From NCBI GenBank assembly GCA_020633315.1, contig JACKDV010000003.1, positions 631,161-695,160 on the forward strand: a stretch of 64,000 bases of DNA. The letters run 5' to 3'. The translations under genes were made by a program, and so were the position numbers. Source of the DNA: Myxococcales bacterium (GTDB lineage: Bacteria > Myxococcota_A > Polyangia > Nannocystales > Nannocystaceae). Position 1 is the first letter of the stretch, and each line of letters starts with the position of its first letter. The notes below the pieces were generated by a model that searched no databases, was not told the DNA's origin, and worked only from the letters and a program-made list of their open reading frames with translations. This document shows, piece by piece, positions 16,419-27,568 of this stretch.

Positions 16419-17615
16419 CTACGAGCGTCGCGACGGGCCGGTGCCGAGCGGCTCGAGCAGCCACGCGCGCCCGTCGGCGTGCAGCCACAGCTGGCGGTGG
16501 GCGTCGAGCCAGCCCACCACGTGCGGCGTGGCCTCGGCGCCCAGCAGCAGCCGCCGCGCGCCCGCGGCCGTGCGCGCGCGGGTCTCCATCACCACACAGC
16601 CGCCCTCCTCGAGCCGCCGCAGCAGCCACGACAGGCAGCGGCTGGGATCCTCCAGGCGCACCAGGTAGGCCTGCCCCATGGGGATCTCGGCCAGCGGGCG
16701 GGTGGTGACGGTGGCCCACGAGCCATCGTCGATCACCTCGTAGCCCGCCTCGAAGTGCTCGAGCAGCCGCGGCCCCGCCCCCACCCCGGCCAGGTACACC
16801 ACGGTGCCCGGCGTGAGCGAGTCGATGTGCATGGCGAGGGTGTCGTCGCCCCGCATCGTGGGCCGGGTGCCGCGGGGCTCGGGCGCCCGCACGCGCGGCG
16901 CGGTGGAGACGAGCGACGGATCCACCCCCGGCAGGTCGGCCGTGGGAGCGTTGCGCCCCACGAGGGCGAAGTCGATGATCCCCTCGTCCTCGCTCAGGTC
17001 GGAGTCGTCGTAGGGATCGTCGAACACCGACAGCGGGGGACGCTCGCCAGTGGTGGGCCGCAGCGTGGGATCCTCGATGGCGCCGCTGGGAGCCCGCGGC
17101 ACCTCCTGCATCACCACCCCGTCGATCGCGTTGATGTCCCAGCGCGTCTCGCCGGGCTCCTTGGCCTGCATGGGCATCGTCACCGAGGCCCGCGGCAGCT
17201 CCGAGGTGAGCTCGTCGAAGTGCCGCAGCGGCGGCAGGTCCAGCGGCACCCCGTACTCCTCGGGCGTCGACCCGTCCCGAATCCGGCCGCGAATGGCGAC
17301 CCCCTCCACGCCGGTCTCGGCCACGAGATCCCACTCGGCGTACCCCTCGAGGTGGAACTCCACCATGCTGGCCACCGCGAGGTCGGCCATCTGATCGGGA
17401 GCCAGCACCTGGGTCAGGGCATCCGAGATCTCGCCCTCGTCGAGTGGATCGCCGAGCACCAGCGCCCCTTGCTCGCCATGGAAGGTCACGGGTTGCCCCG
17501 GCTCGATCGCGATCTCCGTCACGGAGTGTCGCTGGGCTTCGTGCAGGACCTGGGGGAGGGACAGCACCGCAGGAACGATAGCAAAAACCACATTGTCGTT
17601 CGTACGGGGTCCCAT
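16419..17615 (-). CDS. PilT/PilB-like protein, probably lacking ATPase activity
   Basis: 398 aa from the ATG at 17615; upstream codons to 17852 overlap the divergent gene and look antisense. Residues about 10-120 resemble the N-terminal domain of pilus/T2SS ATPases: a helix, SVTEIAIEPGQPVTFHGEQG, then a region ending in a Phe/Leu-rich strand. A Pro/Asp-rich linker follows to about 270. The C-terminal part has GTVVYLAGVGAG where PilT has its Walker A, without the GK(S/T) needed to bind ATP, and ends in strands like the last part of the PilT fold (DGRAWLLEPLG). It may be a regulatory paralogue of a motor ATPase. The PilT relationship is my inference; the protein itself is well supported as coding. 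Confidence 0.65.
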   Translation of the reverse strand: MGPRTNDNVVFAIVPAVLSLPQVLHEAQRHSVTEIAIEPGQPVTFHGEQGALVLGDPLDEGEISDALTQVLAPDQMADLAVASMVEFHLEGYAEWDLVAETGVEGVAIRGRIRDGSTPEEYGVPLDLPPLRHFDELTSELPRASVTMPMQAKEPGETRWDINAIDGVVMQEVPRAPSGAIEDPTLRPTTGERPPLSVFDDPYDDSDLSEDEGIIDFALVGRNAPTADLPGVDPSLVSTAPRVRAPEPRGTRPTMRGDDTLAMHIDSLTPGTVVYLAGVGAGPRLLEHFEAGYEVIDDGSWATVTTRPLAEIPMGQAYLVRLEDPSRCLSWLLRRLEEGGCVVMETRARTAAGARRLLLGAEATPHVVGWLDAHRQLWLHADGRAWLLEPLGTGPSRRS

Positions 17616-17721
17616 CAGTCGTGAACAATGGTTCCGTGGGCCCCCCGGCCGGTCCCACACCGGGGCCCCGACGGGAAGGTGGCTCCCAACGCCCCGATTG
17701 GGGTATCCCCGACTAGCCCCG
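17616..17721. promoter_or_regulatory. Divergent promoter region upstream of cls
   Basis: 106 bases between two divergent starts, so it must carry promoters for both the PilT-like gene and cls. It contains AACAATGG and GGGGTATCCCC; no box pair could be assigned with confidence. Confidence 0.35.
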
Positions 17722-19311
17722 ATGCTCGCGAGCGCGGATCCGCTGGCCACGTTGCTCGACCTGCCGCGATGGCTGCTCGAGGTCGGCTTCGTCGTGTATG
17801 CGCTGTTGGTGGCCGCGTTCGTGATCCTCGAGCGCCGCCGCCCCACCGCCACCCTCGCCCTGGTGCTGGCCCTGGTGTTCGTGCCGGTGCTGGGCTTCCT
17901 GGTCTACGTGCTGTTCATGCGTCGAGTGCGGCGACGCCTGCGACGACGCGAGCGGCGGCCGATCAACCCGGTGGACGAGACCCGCGAGCACGCCAAGCTC
18001 GACGCGCTCCCCGACGACCTGGCCCCGTCGGCGCAGGGCCTGGTGCGCCTGGCCCTCAAGAGCGCCGCCGCACCGCTCCGCCGCAGCGAGGACGTGGAGC
18101 TGCTGCCCACCGCCACCGCGGCCTTCGATGCCTTCGCGGAGGCCATCACCGCGGCCACCCGCACGATCCACTGCGAGTTCTACATCTGGCGCGACGATCC
18201 CATCGCGCGGCGGATCACCGCCATGCTCACCGAGCGCGCGCGGGCGGGGGTGAAGGTGCGGGTGCTGTACGACCACCTGGGCAGCCTGGGCCTGCCGCGC
18301 TCCCACTTCGACGCGCTGCGCGAGGCCGGCGGCCAGGTGGCGGTGTTCGGGCGGCTGCGCGTGCCGCTGCGCCTGGGCGGCGTGCGCTTCAACTTCCGCA
18401 ACCATCGCAAGATCATGACGGTGGACGGCCAGTGCGGGTTCCTGGGCGGGATCAACGTGGGTGCGGAGTACCTCGACCCCGACGCCGACCACCACGCGTG
18501 GCGAGACCTCGCGGTCGGGCTGCGGGGTGACGCGGTAGTCGGGCTGGAGGCCATCTTCCTCGAGGACTGGCTGGCGAGCACCGGCGAGCTCATCGATCTC
18601 GAGGGCGAGCGCTCGGCCGTGCCGCGGCGCTTCGACCCGCGCCGGCCCCTGCCCAAGGATCGCCCGTGGCAGCGTCGACGAGCCCGGCGGGCGCGCGAGC
18701 GGGCCCGGGCGGCCAACCCCTTCTCGCCCAAGCCCCGGGGCCCCGCCGCCTCGCGCGGGCCCCTGCTGCAGATCATCCCCAGCGGCCCCGATCTGCCGCT
18801 GGTCTCGGCGATCTCGGCCCAGTTCTCCGCGGCCATCGCCACCGCCACCCGCCGGGTGTGGCTGTCCACGCCCTACTTCGTGCCCGACGAGCCGCTGCTG
18901 CTGGTGATGCGCATCGCGGCCCTGCGCGGCCTGGACCTGCGCCTGCTGGTCCCCACCCCCGACAACAACGACATCCGCATCATCGGCTGGGCCGCACGCA
19001 GCTACTACGACGACGTGCTGCTGGCCGGGGGCCGCATCTTCGAGTACCAGCCGGGCATGCTGCACTCCAAGTTCCTCATCGTCGACGACATCTGTGCGAT
19101 CGGCTCGGCGAACATGGACGTGCGGAGCTTCCACATCAACTACGAGGTCACCGGGATGTTCTACGATCCCGATGTGACCGCGGCCCTGGCCGAGATCTTC
19201 TGCCAGGACCTCGAGCGCTCGCGCGAGGTGACGGCGGAGGAGCGCGCCGAGCCGTCGCTGGGGCAGCGCCTGCTCGAGGGCACGGCCCGGGTGCTCTCGC
19301 CGCTACTGTGA
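17722..19311 (+). CDS. cls: Cardiolipin synthase (phospholipase D family)
   Basis: 529 aa from the ATG at 17722; the longer frame to 17593 runs into the divergent gene. Two N-terminal membrane helices (about 18-36 and 44-65) form the usual PLDN hairpin. Two HKD motifs follow: NHRKIMTVDG with His228 and Lys230, then GFLGGINVG; and LHSKFLIVDD near residue 449, then GSANMDVRS. These two sites make one phosphatidyl-transfer centre that joins two phosphatidylglycerols (or PG and PE) into cardiolipin at the inner membrane. Length fits the ClsA type. Its last 9 bases overlap the end of the convergent small membrane protein gene. Confidence 0.93.
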   Translation: MLASADPLATLLDLPRWLLEVGFVVYALLVAAFVILERRRPTATLALVLALVFVPVLGFLVYVLFMRRVRRRLRRRERRPINPVDETREHAKLDALPDDLAPSAQGLVRLALKSAAAPLRRSEDVELLPTATAAFDAFAEAITAATRTIHCEFYIWRDDPIARRITAMLTERARAGVKVRVLYDHLGSLGLPRSHFDALREAGGQVAVFGRLRVPLRLGGVRFNFRNHRKIMTVDGQCGFLGGINVGAEYLDPDADHHAWRDLAVGLRGDAVVGLEAIFLEDWLASTGELIDLEGERSAVPRRFDPRRPLPKDRPWQRRRARRARERARAANPFSPKPRGPAASRGPLLQIIPSGPDLPLVSAISAQFSAAIATATRRVWLSTPYFVPDEPLLLVMRIAALRGLDLRLLVPTPDNNDIRIIGWAARSYYDDVLLAGGRIFEYQPGMLHSKFLIVDDICAIGSANMDVRSFHINYEVTGMFYDPDVTAALAEIFCQDLERSREVTAEERAEPSLGQRLLEGTARVLSPLL

Positions 19312-19725
19312 CGGCGGCTCGGCGGGCCGCAGCAGGACCACCGCGACCAGCGAGGACACCAGCATCAGCGCGCCCGCGGGCACGGCCAGCACCAGCGGTC
19401 CCGGATCGGTGGGGCCGTGCCACAGGCCGCCGCCCACGAAGCCCAGCCCCACCAGCAGCGCGCCGACCAGCGCGGCGATGCGGATCCGGCCGGCCCACGC
19501 AGGCGGGGTGCACAGCCGCTCCAGCGCCCAGGCCAGCCCCAGGTTGAGCACGCCCAGCAGCGCCCCGTGGGCGTGCCCCAGGCGCAGCAGCTCGCGGCGC
19601 AGCTCGTCCGCGAGCAACCCCTGCGAGCGCAGGCCCAGCATGGCCTCGAGCCACAGCCCCATGGCCAAGAACAGCGCGACCACGGCCAGCGACAGTCGAA
19701 GGTGACGCTGCGGCGACATGCTCAC
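19303..19725 (-). CDS. Small four-helix membrane protein, partner of octaheme cytochrome
   Basis: 140 aa with four predicted membrane helices: about 10-30, 52-68, 82-102 and 112-132. A conserved-looking HAHGALLG sits in the second helix, where a histidine could be a haem or quinone contact. No domain recognised. The start overlaps the stop of the multiheme cytochrome gene by 4 bases, so the two are co-translated; it may anchor the cytochrome or pass electrons to it. The 3' end overlaps cls on the other strand. Confidence 0.75.
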   Translation of the reverse strand: MSMSPQRHLRLSLAVVALFLAMGLWLEAMLGLRSQGLLADELRRELLRLGHAHGALLGVLNLGLAWALERLCTPPAWAGRIRIAALVGALLVGLGFVGGGLWHGPTDPGPLVLAVPAGALMLVSSLVAVVLLRPAEPPSQ

Positions 19726-21548
19726 TCCCCGATCCAGATCGCCACGTGGGTCTGGCGCTGCCGCAGGGCCTCGCGCCGCTCCGGGTCGTGGGCCAGCGCC
19801 CCGGGGCCCAGGCGCTCGCGCAGCTCGAGGACGAGCTGCGAGCGCAGGCCTGGATCGTCCATCACCCCGGGCGCCGCGAGCTCGGCCTCGAGCTCCGGCA
19901 TCCCCTGCGCGTGGGCCAGCCGCCGCAGGCCGCGGAAGCCGAACCAGCGCACCGCCGGGTAGTCGTCGTCGAGCACGTCCACCAGCCAGGCCATGCGCGT
20001 CCGCGGATCGACCGGGGCCTCGGGGCGGGTGAGCGCGTGCGCGGCCAGGACCCGCTGGATCGGATCGCCGCCCAGCAGATCGAGCGCCACCCGGGGCGCC
20101 TGCCCATCGGGGCCGGGCGGGGTCTCGCCCCGCGCCCAGGCGGCCAGCGCCGCGGCGGCCCAGCTACGACTGCGGTCCACGTGGCACTGGGTGCAGGCGT
20201 CGGGCTGGTCGTCGCGACCGCGCAGATCCTGGGGCCGCGGGCGCGTGATCCGGTGGCTCATCATGCCCTCGAGCAGGCCGTAGGTGATCCGCGGCGAGTG
20301 GCAGCCCTCGCAGGCCACCGCCTCGCCGTGGCGGCCGTGCCCTCCCGACATGCCCGCGTCCGACAGCGACGCGGGCTCGTGGCAGCGTCCGCAGACCACC
20401 GCGGAGGCGTGCCCGGGCCGCAGCTGCATCACCGGCTCGGGGCCGTGCATGGTGTGGCAGTCGCCGCAGCCCAGGCCCTCGCCGTCGAGGTGGCAGGGCG
20501 ACATCTGGAGCGCCTGGTACTCGTAGGCCGACAGCCGCGGGGTGCCGTCGGGCCAGAAGCGCTCCGTGAAGGGCTCGCCCGGCTGGCCCGCGATCGTCGA
20601 GCCGCGCTGGATCGGCCGCGACACCTCCGACAGCGGGTGCCCGGGCACGAAGCCGTCGCCCTCGCGCAGCACCTCGGCCAGGTCGGCCGCGATGCGGTTG
20701 CCGTGGCAGCGACCGCAGACGTCGGCGTGCCGCGCCGCGCTCATCCGCCCCGGCTGCGCGATGCTGCCGTCGCCCTCGTCGGCGGCGATGCCCGCCAGCA
20801 GCCGGCGCAGCGGCCACGCCTGGCGATCCACGTGGGCCGAGGCCGCGCCGTGGCAGGCCTCGCAGGCGATGCCCAGCTCGGCCACCTCGCTGTCGAAGCG
20901 CCCGCTCGCGTCGAGCCCGGGCACCGGCTGGGTGTTGTGGCAGAAGATGCAGTTGTCGTTCCAGCGCGACAGGTGGCGCAGGTAGTCCTCGGCCTCGCCC
21001 CAGGCCCCCCCGGGGGTGAGGAACGCCTCGTTGACGTGGATCCAGCGGCCCAGCTCCACGTGCCACGCCACCGGCAGCCGCCAGCGCTCCCGCGGGCCGC
21101 CGCCACGATCGACGAGCGCCACGTACTGCTGGTAGCGGTGGCTGCCCACCGTCAGCTCCACGTCCACGTCGAGCAGCACCGGATCGGTGCCGGGCTCGGG
21201 CTCCAGCCGCTCGACGGTCAGGTGGGGGTGCTCGCGACCGCCGCTCATGGTGGCGCGGAAGCCCAGCGTCTCGAGCTGCTCGCCGGCGAAGGGGGCGAGC
21301 ACCGCCTCGCCGCGCGCCCGCTGGGTCATGGTGCGGTGGTAGCTGCGGTGCCAGCTCTCGTGCTCGCCGGGGTGGCACGCGGCGCAGCGCTCCGAGCCCA
21401 CCGCCGTGCTGCGGCTGCGCTCCACGGCCGACCACGCCGACTCGTCGAGCACGGTGGCCGCCAGCCCCAGCCCGCACAGCGCCAGCCAGCCCAGCGCCGG
21501 CCCGAACAGCCACAGGCTCGCACGCCGGCCCTCGTTCCGCGTCGCCAC
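19722..21548 (-). CDS. Octaheme c-type cytochrome, membrane-anchored
   Basis: 608 aa from the GTG at 21548 (GAGGG just upstream). The longer frame to 22484 overlaps the kinase gene in antisense and is not used. An N-terminal membrane helix (LWLFGPALGWLALCGLGLAATVL) acts as signal anchor. Eight CXXCH haem sites are present in order: CAACH, CIFCH, CEACH, CGRCH, CGDCH, CGRCH, CEGCH, CTQCH. The last 150 residues are alpha-helical and HEAT-like (LGGDPIQRVLAAHALTRPE). It resembles large periplasmic multiheme proteins that carry electrons or reduce small oxyanions; the substrate cannot be told. It is translationally coupled to the small membrane protein downstream. Confidence 0.9.
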   Translation of the reverse strand: MATRNEGRRASLWLFGPALGWLALCGLGLAATVLDESAWSAVERSRSTAVGSERCAACHPGEHESWHRSYHRTMTQRARGEAVLAPFAGEQLETLGFRATMSGGREHPHLTVERLEPEPGTDPVLLDVDVELTVGSHRYQQYVALVDRGGGPRERWRLPVAWHVELGRWIHVNEAFLTPGGAWGEAEDYLRHLSRWNDNCIFCHNTQPVPGLDASGRFDSEVAELGIACEACHGAASAHVDRQAWPLRRLLAGIAADEGDGSIAQPGRMSAARHADVCGRCHGNRIAADLAEVLREGDGFVPGHPLSEVSRPIQRGSTIAGQPGEPFTERFWPDGTPRLSAYEYQALQMSPCHLDGEGLGCGDCHTMHGPEPVMQLRPGHASAVVCGRCHEPASLSDAGMSGGHGRHGEAVACEGCHSPRITYGLLEGMMSHRITRPRPQDLRGRDDQPDACTQCHVDRSRSWAAAALAAWARGETPPGPDGQAPRVALDLLGGDPIQRVLAAHALTRPEAPVDPRTRMAWLVDVLDDDYPAVRWFGFRGLRRLAHAQGMPELEAELAAPGVMDDPGLRSQLVLELRERLGPGALAHDPERREALRQRQTHVAIWIGE

Positions 21549-21592
21549 GCCACCCTCATGATAGCGCGGGCCGCCCGGAGCACGTCGCGGGC

Positions 21593-22783
<1,191 letters not shown>

Positions 22784-22911
22784 CACCGTGCGGCAGAGCT
22801 TACCAGGAAGGCAGCCAGGGGAGCGCAATCGACCGACATGGCGGCACGGAGCCTCCCACCCCCCCTGCGCAGGAGTTCACCGTACATGCAGCAGGTTTCC
22901 CTACGCCAACC

Positions 22912-24672
22912 TCACTTGGCCGGGGCAGCCGGGGGCGGCAGGGAGATCTCTACCCGCGTGTGGGGCTCGGAGACGAACATGTAGACCGTCTCCTCCTCGC
23001 CCACGGTGAAGGTGATGACCCCGGGCTTGGCGATGGCGACCTCCACCGTGCCCAGGCCGGCGATCTTCTTCTTCTTGCGGAAGAAGCGGCCCTTCTCGGT
23101 CGTGACGCTGAGATCGGTGGTGCCGGCGTTCTTGAGCACCAGCACCGCCTGCGGCTCCGACTCGAACTCCACCGGATACGGGTAGTAGGCCGTGATCCCG
23201 GCCTTGGTCGCGTCGAGGCGGGCCTTGGCGTTGGGATCGCGGAACGGGTAGAGGTCGCCCTGGGCCCCCATCTGCTTGGCCGCCCACGCCAGCTCGGACA
23301 GGGCCTCGCCCGCCTTCACGGGCTTGTTCTTGCCCTTGGGGTAGTCGACCAGGCCCATCTTCCGCAGGTCCTTCTGCTCGGCCTTGAGCATGTCGTCGAA
23401 CGGGGTCGCGGCGAGCACCTGGGCCGCCGCGATGTGGATCTCGGGGCACTCGGGGTCGGCGCGCTTGCCGAAGTCCACCAGGTTGGCGGCCGTGCCCGCC
23501 TTGCCCGCGGCCACCAGCGTGTCGACCTCCATCGCGTAGAGCACCGCGTCGGTGGTGCGGAAGCCCGGGGTGCGGGGGCTGAGCTGGCCCAGCTCCTTGC
23601 GCGCCGCGGGGATGTCGCCCTGCGAGCCGAAGATGATGGCCTTCTGCATGATGATGGTGGGCTCGCCGGGCACCAGCTTGAGCGCCTCCTCGAGGTCGGC
23701 GACCGCCGCCTCGGCGTCGCCCTCGGCCAGGCGCTGGTTGGCCCGCGCGCCGAACAGCAGGGCCACCTGCCGCAGCAGCTCGGCCTTCTGCTCGTCGTCG
23801 ATCCGCAGGCGCCCCTGGTCGGCCGCCAGCGCCAGCGCCTGCATGCGCGACAGCGCCTCGTCGGCCTTGCCCGCCTTGGTCAGCTCCATCGACACCTCGA
23901 CCGCGAGGCCGAGCTGCTCGTTGGCCGACACGCCCTTGGGCGCCACGTCGAGCACCTGGTCGGCCAGCGCGGGCTTGTTGGCCTCGAGCGCCGCCATCAC
24001 CAGCGCCCGCCGCAGCTCGAGGAAGCGCCGCCGCCCCTCCACGTCGTTCTGGTCGATCATGTCGGCCGCGAGCTTGATCGACTCGGCCGCCGCCTCGACC
24101 TTGCCCTGGGCCACGCGGGCGCGGGTGAGCCCCAGCGCCACCGAGGCATCGGGCAGCAGATCCATCGCCGCGGCGAAGGCCGCCTCGGCCGACGGCCAGT
24201 CCTCCGACTCGGAGCGCTGGTCGCCCGACTCGATGAGCATCACCGCCAGGAGCCGCTTGCAGCCCGGGCACTGCCCCGTGGTCGCCCCGTCGTTGGCCAG
24301 CTCGAACGCCTCCTCGTAGCGGTACAGCGTCATCAGCAGCCGGATGAGACCGGTGCGCGCCTCCGCGTTGGAGGGCTCGAGCTCCATCGCCGCGCGGTAG
24401 TAGCGTTCCGCGTCCTTGGGGTGGTCCTTCTTGTTGGCCGAGGCCAGCTCCATGTAGATGTGGAACAGCTCCTCGCGGGCGTACTCCGACTCGTCGTCGC
24501 CCTTGTCGATCGCCTGCTTGTAGTACGGCTCGGCGAGATCGATGTCGCCCTGGCCGTCGGCCCAGCTCTCGCGCGCTCGATCCAGGGGCGACGCGCATCC
24601 CAGGGCCACCAGCAGGGCCAGCAGGCCCCCCACGGCCAGGGGCCGCCGTCGACGGGCCGGGTCGGGACTCAC
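22912..24672 (-). CDS. TPR-repeat lipoprotein
   Basis: 586 aa from a GTG at 24672 whose GTGA overlaps the stop of the metallophosphoesterase gene. That start gives an ideal lipoprotein signal with lipobox LVALGC (Cys about residue 26). An ATG at 24705 would add 11 residues and overlap the upstream gene by 37 bases. The mature protein is a long array of TPR-like helix pairs (DLAEPYYKQAID, AERYYRAAMELEPSN, DLEEALKLVPGEPTI), then a 100-residue beta domain (PVEFESEPQAVLVLKN onward) ending PPPAAPAK. The beta domain looks Ig-like. TPR lipoproteins often scaffold outer-membrane or secretion complexes; this one's partner is unknown. Confidence 0.85.
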   Translation of the reverse strand: MSPDPARRRRPLAVGGLLALLVALGCASPLDRARESWADGQGDIDLAEPYYKQAIDKGDDESEYAREELFHIYMELASANKKDHPKDAERYYRAAMELEPSNAEARTGLIRLLMTLYRYEEAFELANDGATTGQCPGCKRLLAVMLIESGDQRSESEDWPSAEAAFAAAMDLLPDASVALGLTRARVAQGKVEAAAESIKLAADMIDQNDVEGRRRFLELRRALVMAALEANKPALADQVLDVAPKGVSANEQLGLAVEVSMELTKAGKADEALSRMQALALAADQGRLRIDDEQKAELLRQVALLFGARANQRLAEGDAEAAVADLEEALKLVPGEPTIIMQKAIIFGSQGDIPAARKELGQLSPRTPGFRTTDAVLYAMEVDTLVAAGKAGTAANLVDFGKRADPECPEIHIAAAQVLAATPFDDMLKAEQKDLRKMGLVDYPKGKNKPVKAGEALSELAWAAKQMGAQGDLYPFRDPNAKARLDATKAGITAYYPYPVEFESEPQAVLVLKNAGTTDLSVTTEKGRFFRKKKKIAGLGTVEVAIAKPGVITFTVGEEETVYMFVSEPHTRVEISLPPPAAPAK

Positions 24673-25529
24673 TTGGGACTTGCTCGAAACTCGCTGCCGT
24701 TCCATGTGTACAGATCTCGTCGTAGGTGTTCGGGCGCCGTGTCGTAGACCGAGAAGCACGCCCGATGACCGGGTTTGTCGGACACGCTGGTGCCCGAGGA
24801 GACTCCGTGGACGGGGACCAGACCGGCCGGCCCCGGGAGCGCGGTGTCGACGAGGCGGTGCTCGTGACCGTGCAGGACCAGGTCGGCCCCGTGCCGCGCG
24901 ATGACTTCCGCAAAGGCGTCGCGATCGACCAGGTCGTGCCGGGCCCCCGACACGCCGTCGACCACCGGGTGGTGGATCAGCACCACGCGCCGCAGGCCCT
25001 CCTCGGCCGTCGCATCGAGGATCTTGCCCAGGCGCGCGAGCTGGTCGGCGCCCACCTGGCCGATGGCGAACAGCGGGAGGCTGGCGATGGCCGTGGACAC
25101 CCCGATCACCGCCACCCCGTCGTGGCGCACCACGAAGGGGTACTGCGAGTCGGCCAGCCGCTCGCCGTCCATGAACTCGGCGAGGAACGACTCGAAGCGC
25201 CCGCTGCGAACGCTGCCCTTGGTGTAGGTGTCGTGGTTGCCCGGGATCACGGTGACGGGCACCGGGGACTCCCGTAGCTTGCGTTGCACCAGATCGAACT
25301 CGGGCTCGAGCGCCAGGTTGGTGAGGTCGCCGGTGACCAGCAGCCGGTCCACCCCCAGCGCGGGGATCATGCTCAGCATCGAGTCGAACAGCCGACCATC
25401 GTGCGAGCGACCCCGCTTGAGCGCCAGGTTCACGCGACCCGTGAGGCGCTTGTTGAGATAGCGCCACAGGGACACCCCGGAGAGGTCCAGCAAGTGGATG
25501 TCCGAGATATGCAGGAAGCGAAGCGACAT
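24669..25529 (-). CDS. Calcineurin-like metallophosphoesterase
   Basis: 286 aa with all the metal-site motifs of the family: SDIHLLD (residues 9-15), GDLTN, GNHDTY, a downstream HHPVVD and the closing HGHEH. These bind two metal ions and cleave phosphomonoesters or phosphodiesters. The lack of a signal peptide places it in the cytoplasm. Substrate classes include cyclic nucleotides and UDP-diacylglucosamine; the sequence does not decide among them. It precedes the TPR lipoprotein by a 4-base overlap and is divergent from aspS. Confidence 0.92.
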   Translation of the reverse strand: MSLRFLHISDIHLLDLSGVSLWRYLNKRLTGRVNLALKRGRSHDGRLFDSMLSMIPALGVDRLLVTGDLTNLALEPEFDLVQRKLRESPVPVTVIPGNHDTYTKGSVRSGRFESFLAEFMDGERLADSQYPFVVRHDGVAVIGVSTAIASLPLFAIGQVGADQLARLGKILDATAEEGLRRVVLIHHPVVDGVSGARHDLVDRDAFAEVIARHGADLVLHGHEHRLVDTALPGPAGLVPVHGVSSGTSVSDKPGHRACFSVYDTAPEHLRRDLYTWNGSEFRASPK

Positions 25530-25719
25530 CGAGGTCGTGGGCTCGGGGCGTTTGTAGCAGGACCGAGCGCCCCGTACAGCGGGCCACGGTGTTTACGTCG
25601 AGATCCCGGGTCGCCCTTCATTATTGCGCAATACCCGCAGATCTTTGACTCGTGAGTCGGCGCCGGAGACGGTCCGGGCCCCCTTCCGAGCCAAGCGCAG
25701 GCTGCTAGAGTCCGCCGCC
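25530..25719. promoter_or_regulatory. Divergent promoter region between metallophosphoesterase and aspS
   Basis: 190 bases between divergent starts. A less GC-rich patch at about 25600-25655 (TTATTGCGCAATACC, AGATCTTTGACTCG) is the likely place for promoter elements; the exact boxes are not assigned. Confidence 0.4.
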
Positions 25720-27543
<1,824 letters not shown>

Positions 27544-27568
27544 TCCGGGGCTATCGTTGGATCCGACC

